This document shows positions 6,435 through 7,344 of a stretch of DNA of 7,344 bases, piece after piece. Each line of letters begins with the position of its first letter. Position 1 is the first letter of the stretch. Source of the DNA: Pseudomonadota bacterium (lineage in GTDB: Bacteria > Pseudomonadota > Gammaproteobacteria > Burkholderiales > Burkholderiaceae_D); NCBI GenBank assembly GCA_018241865.1, contig JAFECY010000187.1, positions 1 to 7,344 of the forward strand. The letters are read 5' to 3'. The notes under the pieces are model-generated. The model saw only the letters and a program-made list of their open reading frames with translations, ran no database searches and was not told where the DNA came from. Made by a program: the position numbers and the translations under genes.

Positions 6435-6986
6435 TTACTTGGCGTGTTGCTTGACCCAAGCAACGTAGCGATCCATCCAAGCTTGTAGAAATGCCTTGCT
6501 GTCGGGGCCGATATTGCCGGCCGCATCGAACAATCCCTCCTTGGCCTGAATGAACGCCTCCGGCTGGCCTAGGGTCGGCACATCCAAATAAGCGAGCACG
6601 TTACGCAAATGCTGTTGCGCCATCGCCGTGCCAATCGCGCCCACCGACGCGCCCAACACGCCAGCCGGCTTGCCCGCCCATGCGCTCTGGCCATACGGAC
6701 GCGAAGCGTGGTCGATGGCATTCTTCAGCACGCCGGGAATCGAACGATTGTATTCAGGCGTCACGAACAACAAACCTTGGGCGGCAGCGATTTCCGATTT
6801 CAGGCGTTTGACCGAAGCGGCCTGCTGGCCATCATCGTCTTGGTCGTAAAGCGGCAAATCGCCGATTTCTAGCTGCGTGAATGCAAATTCCGCTGGAGCC
6901 AGTTTTACGATGGCGCTCGCCAATTTACGATTGTACGAATCCTTGCGCAGGCTGCCGACGAGGACGGCGATGTGGTATTGGCTCAT
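6435..6986 (-). CDS. NAD(P)H-dependent FMN reductase (chromate/quinone reductase family)
   Basis: This flavodoxin-fold enzyme of 183 residues is of typical length for the NADPH-dependent FMN reductase family (ChrR/YieF-like). These enzymes bind FMN and pass electrons from NAD(P)H to quinones, chromate or other acceptors, usually as oligomers in the cytoplasm. The phosphate-binding loop GSLRKDSYNRKLA (11-23) follows the first strand. The family signature TPEYNRSIPGVLKNAIDHASRP (76-97) contains the PEYN residues that contact FMN. A glycine-rich GKPAGVLGASVGAIGT segment (105-120) completes the flavin site. A strong ribosome binding site (AAGGAGATC) precedes the ATG by a few bases. It is the first gene of the leftward operon with the CDGSH protein. 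The specific substrate cannot be read from sequence, so chromate reduction should not be assumed. Confidence 0.93.
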   Translation of the reverse strand: MSQYHIAVLVGSLRKDSYNRKLASAIVKLAPAEFAFTQLEIGDLPLYDQDDDGQQAASVKRLKSEIAAAQGLLFVTPEYNRSIPGVLKNAIDHASRPYGQSAWAGKPAGVLGASVGAIGTAMAQQHLRNVLAYLDVPTLGQPEAFIQAKEGLFDAAGNIGPDSKAFLQAWMDRYVAWVKQHAK

Positions 6987-7139
6987 GTTGATCTCCTTGG
7001 GTTGGCGAGTGGAAGTAATGCATACTCTCTATTGCATAGTCACGCTTGAGTGATGCTAGATAGTACAGCGGATGCAATCGGGTTGCTGGGTTGTTTCTGC
7101 TTGGCCCAACATGAATCGAACGAAAAAAGAGAGGAAAGA
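6987..7139. promoter_or_regulatory. Divergent control region with repeated ATGCA/TGCAT boxes
   Basis: This 153-bp region separates the leftward reductase operon from the rightward small secreted protein gene. It contains ATGCA (7018-7022) and TGCAT (7033-7037) as an inverted pair with a 10-base spacer. A further ATGCAAT (7072-7078) is the exact reverse complement of ATTGCAT (7031-7037). Such boxes could bind a dimeric regulator controlling both directions. No regulator gene lies in the window, and I cannot assign clear -35 and -10 boxes. Confidence 0.4.
7131..7139 (+). promoter_or_regulatory. Ribosome binding site deciding the start of the small secreted protein
   Basis: GAGGAAAGA lies immediately before the ATG at 7140, with its GAGG core five bases from the start codon. 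It places translation exactly at the beginning of a well-formed signal peptide, against the longer frame opening at 7050. Confidence 0.65.
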
Positions 7140-7337
7140 ATGAAACATGCTTTTTTGCTGCTGATATTCATGCCATTTGCCGCGCAAGCAACACCAGGAG
7201 GACTGGACAGCAAGGGTTGTCATCACTCAAAAACGCAGGGCTATCACTGCCACAACGCGCGCGCCCAGCAAACTGGCGGTCGTCCGTCATATAGTTTTTC
7301 TGTGCCACAACCGAAGAAAAAGAAGGCGCACCGATGA
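7140..7337 (+). CDS. Small secreted Cys/His-rich protein (YHCH motif)
   Basis: This encodes 65 residues: a clear signal peptide (MKHAFLLLIF core, AQA cleavage site after residue 17) and a short mature part. The mature part begins with GGLDSKGCHHSKTQGYHCHN (20-39), a Cys/His-rich pattern of the kind seen in small 'YHYH'-like exported proteins. C27, H28, H29, H36, C37 and H38 could bind a metal. The tail is Pro- and Lys-rich, ending in four lysines and AHR. GAGGAAAGA directly before the ATG at 7140 fixes the start. A longer frame from 7050 would hide the signal peptide behind 30 residues of poor character and has no ribosome binding site. It is probably exported to the periplasm. Its function is unknown, and a link to the divergent redox operon is only positional. 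Confidence 0.8.
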   Translation: MKHAFLLLIFMPFAAQATPGGLDSKGCHHSKTQGYHCHNARAQQTGGRPSYSFSVPQPKKKKAHR

Positions 7338-7344
7338 TTATCGG

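Noticed and set aside
6047..6526. A 159-residue leftward frame spanning the reductase/iron-sulfur gap and both gene edges
   Set aside because: It overlaps two well-supported genes in another frame, has Arg/Pro/Ser-rich composition without family features, and has no good ribosome binding site.
7050..7139. Thirty-residue N-terminal extension of the small secreted protein
   Set aside because: The ATG at 7140 has a strong ribosome binding site and begins a textbook signal peptide. The extension would bury it and has no such site.

Overview
The window looks like ordinary proteobacterial chromosome, most likely from a betaproteobacterium. The reasons are densely packed genes with GC somewhat above half, a QseB/QseC-type two-component pair, a YcaO of the ribosomal-S12 type carrying an OsmC domain, and strong AGGAG-type ribosome binding sites. 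This placement is inferred from protein families and gene style, not from a marker gene. I saw no tRNA, rRNA, insertion sequence, CRISPR array or phage gene.

Layout from left to right. Positions 1-2853 hold a leftward unit. Read in its own direction it contains a 27-residue secretion-signal-like peptide, an eight-helix membrane protein of the COG4705 type, an OmpR/PhoB response regulator and a QseC/PmrB-type sensor kinase whose last few residues lie beyond the left edge. The genes are 16 bp apart, 21 bp apart and overlapping by 25 bp, so they very probably form one operon in which the kinase senses an envelope signal.

After a divergent control region (2854-2983), a single long rightward gene (2984-5185) encodes an OsmC-YcaO fusion. 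The YcaO part closely resembles Escherichia coli YcaO, which helps RimO methylthiolate ribosomal protein S12. The OsmC part is a thiol-peroxidase-like domain that retains both cysteines.

Positions 5178-6986 hold a second leftward operon: an NAD(P)H-dependent FMN/quinone/chromate reductase, a three-cluster iron-sulfur protein (one ferredoxin-like domain plus two CDGSH domains) and a 171-residue protein that I do not recognise. Its last gene overlaps the end of ycaO tail to tail by 8 bp, which leaves no room for a terminator between the stop codons. At the right edge a small secreted Cys/His-rich protein (7140-7337) reads rightward from a 153-bp divergent region.

Taken together this is a housekeeping or stress neighbourhood with a redox and sulfur flavour: peroxide/thiol chemistry (OsmC), ribosome thio-modification (YcaO), flavin reduction and Fe-S proteins, beside an envelope-sensing two-component system with its own membrane protein. 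The least understood parts are the fourfold-repeat COG4705 protein with its leader peptide, the 171-residue unknown protein, and the small secreted Cys/His protein. No clearly new multi-gene system is evident.
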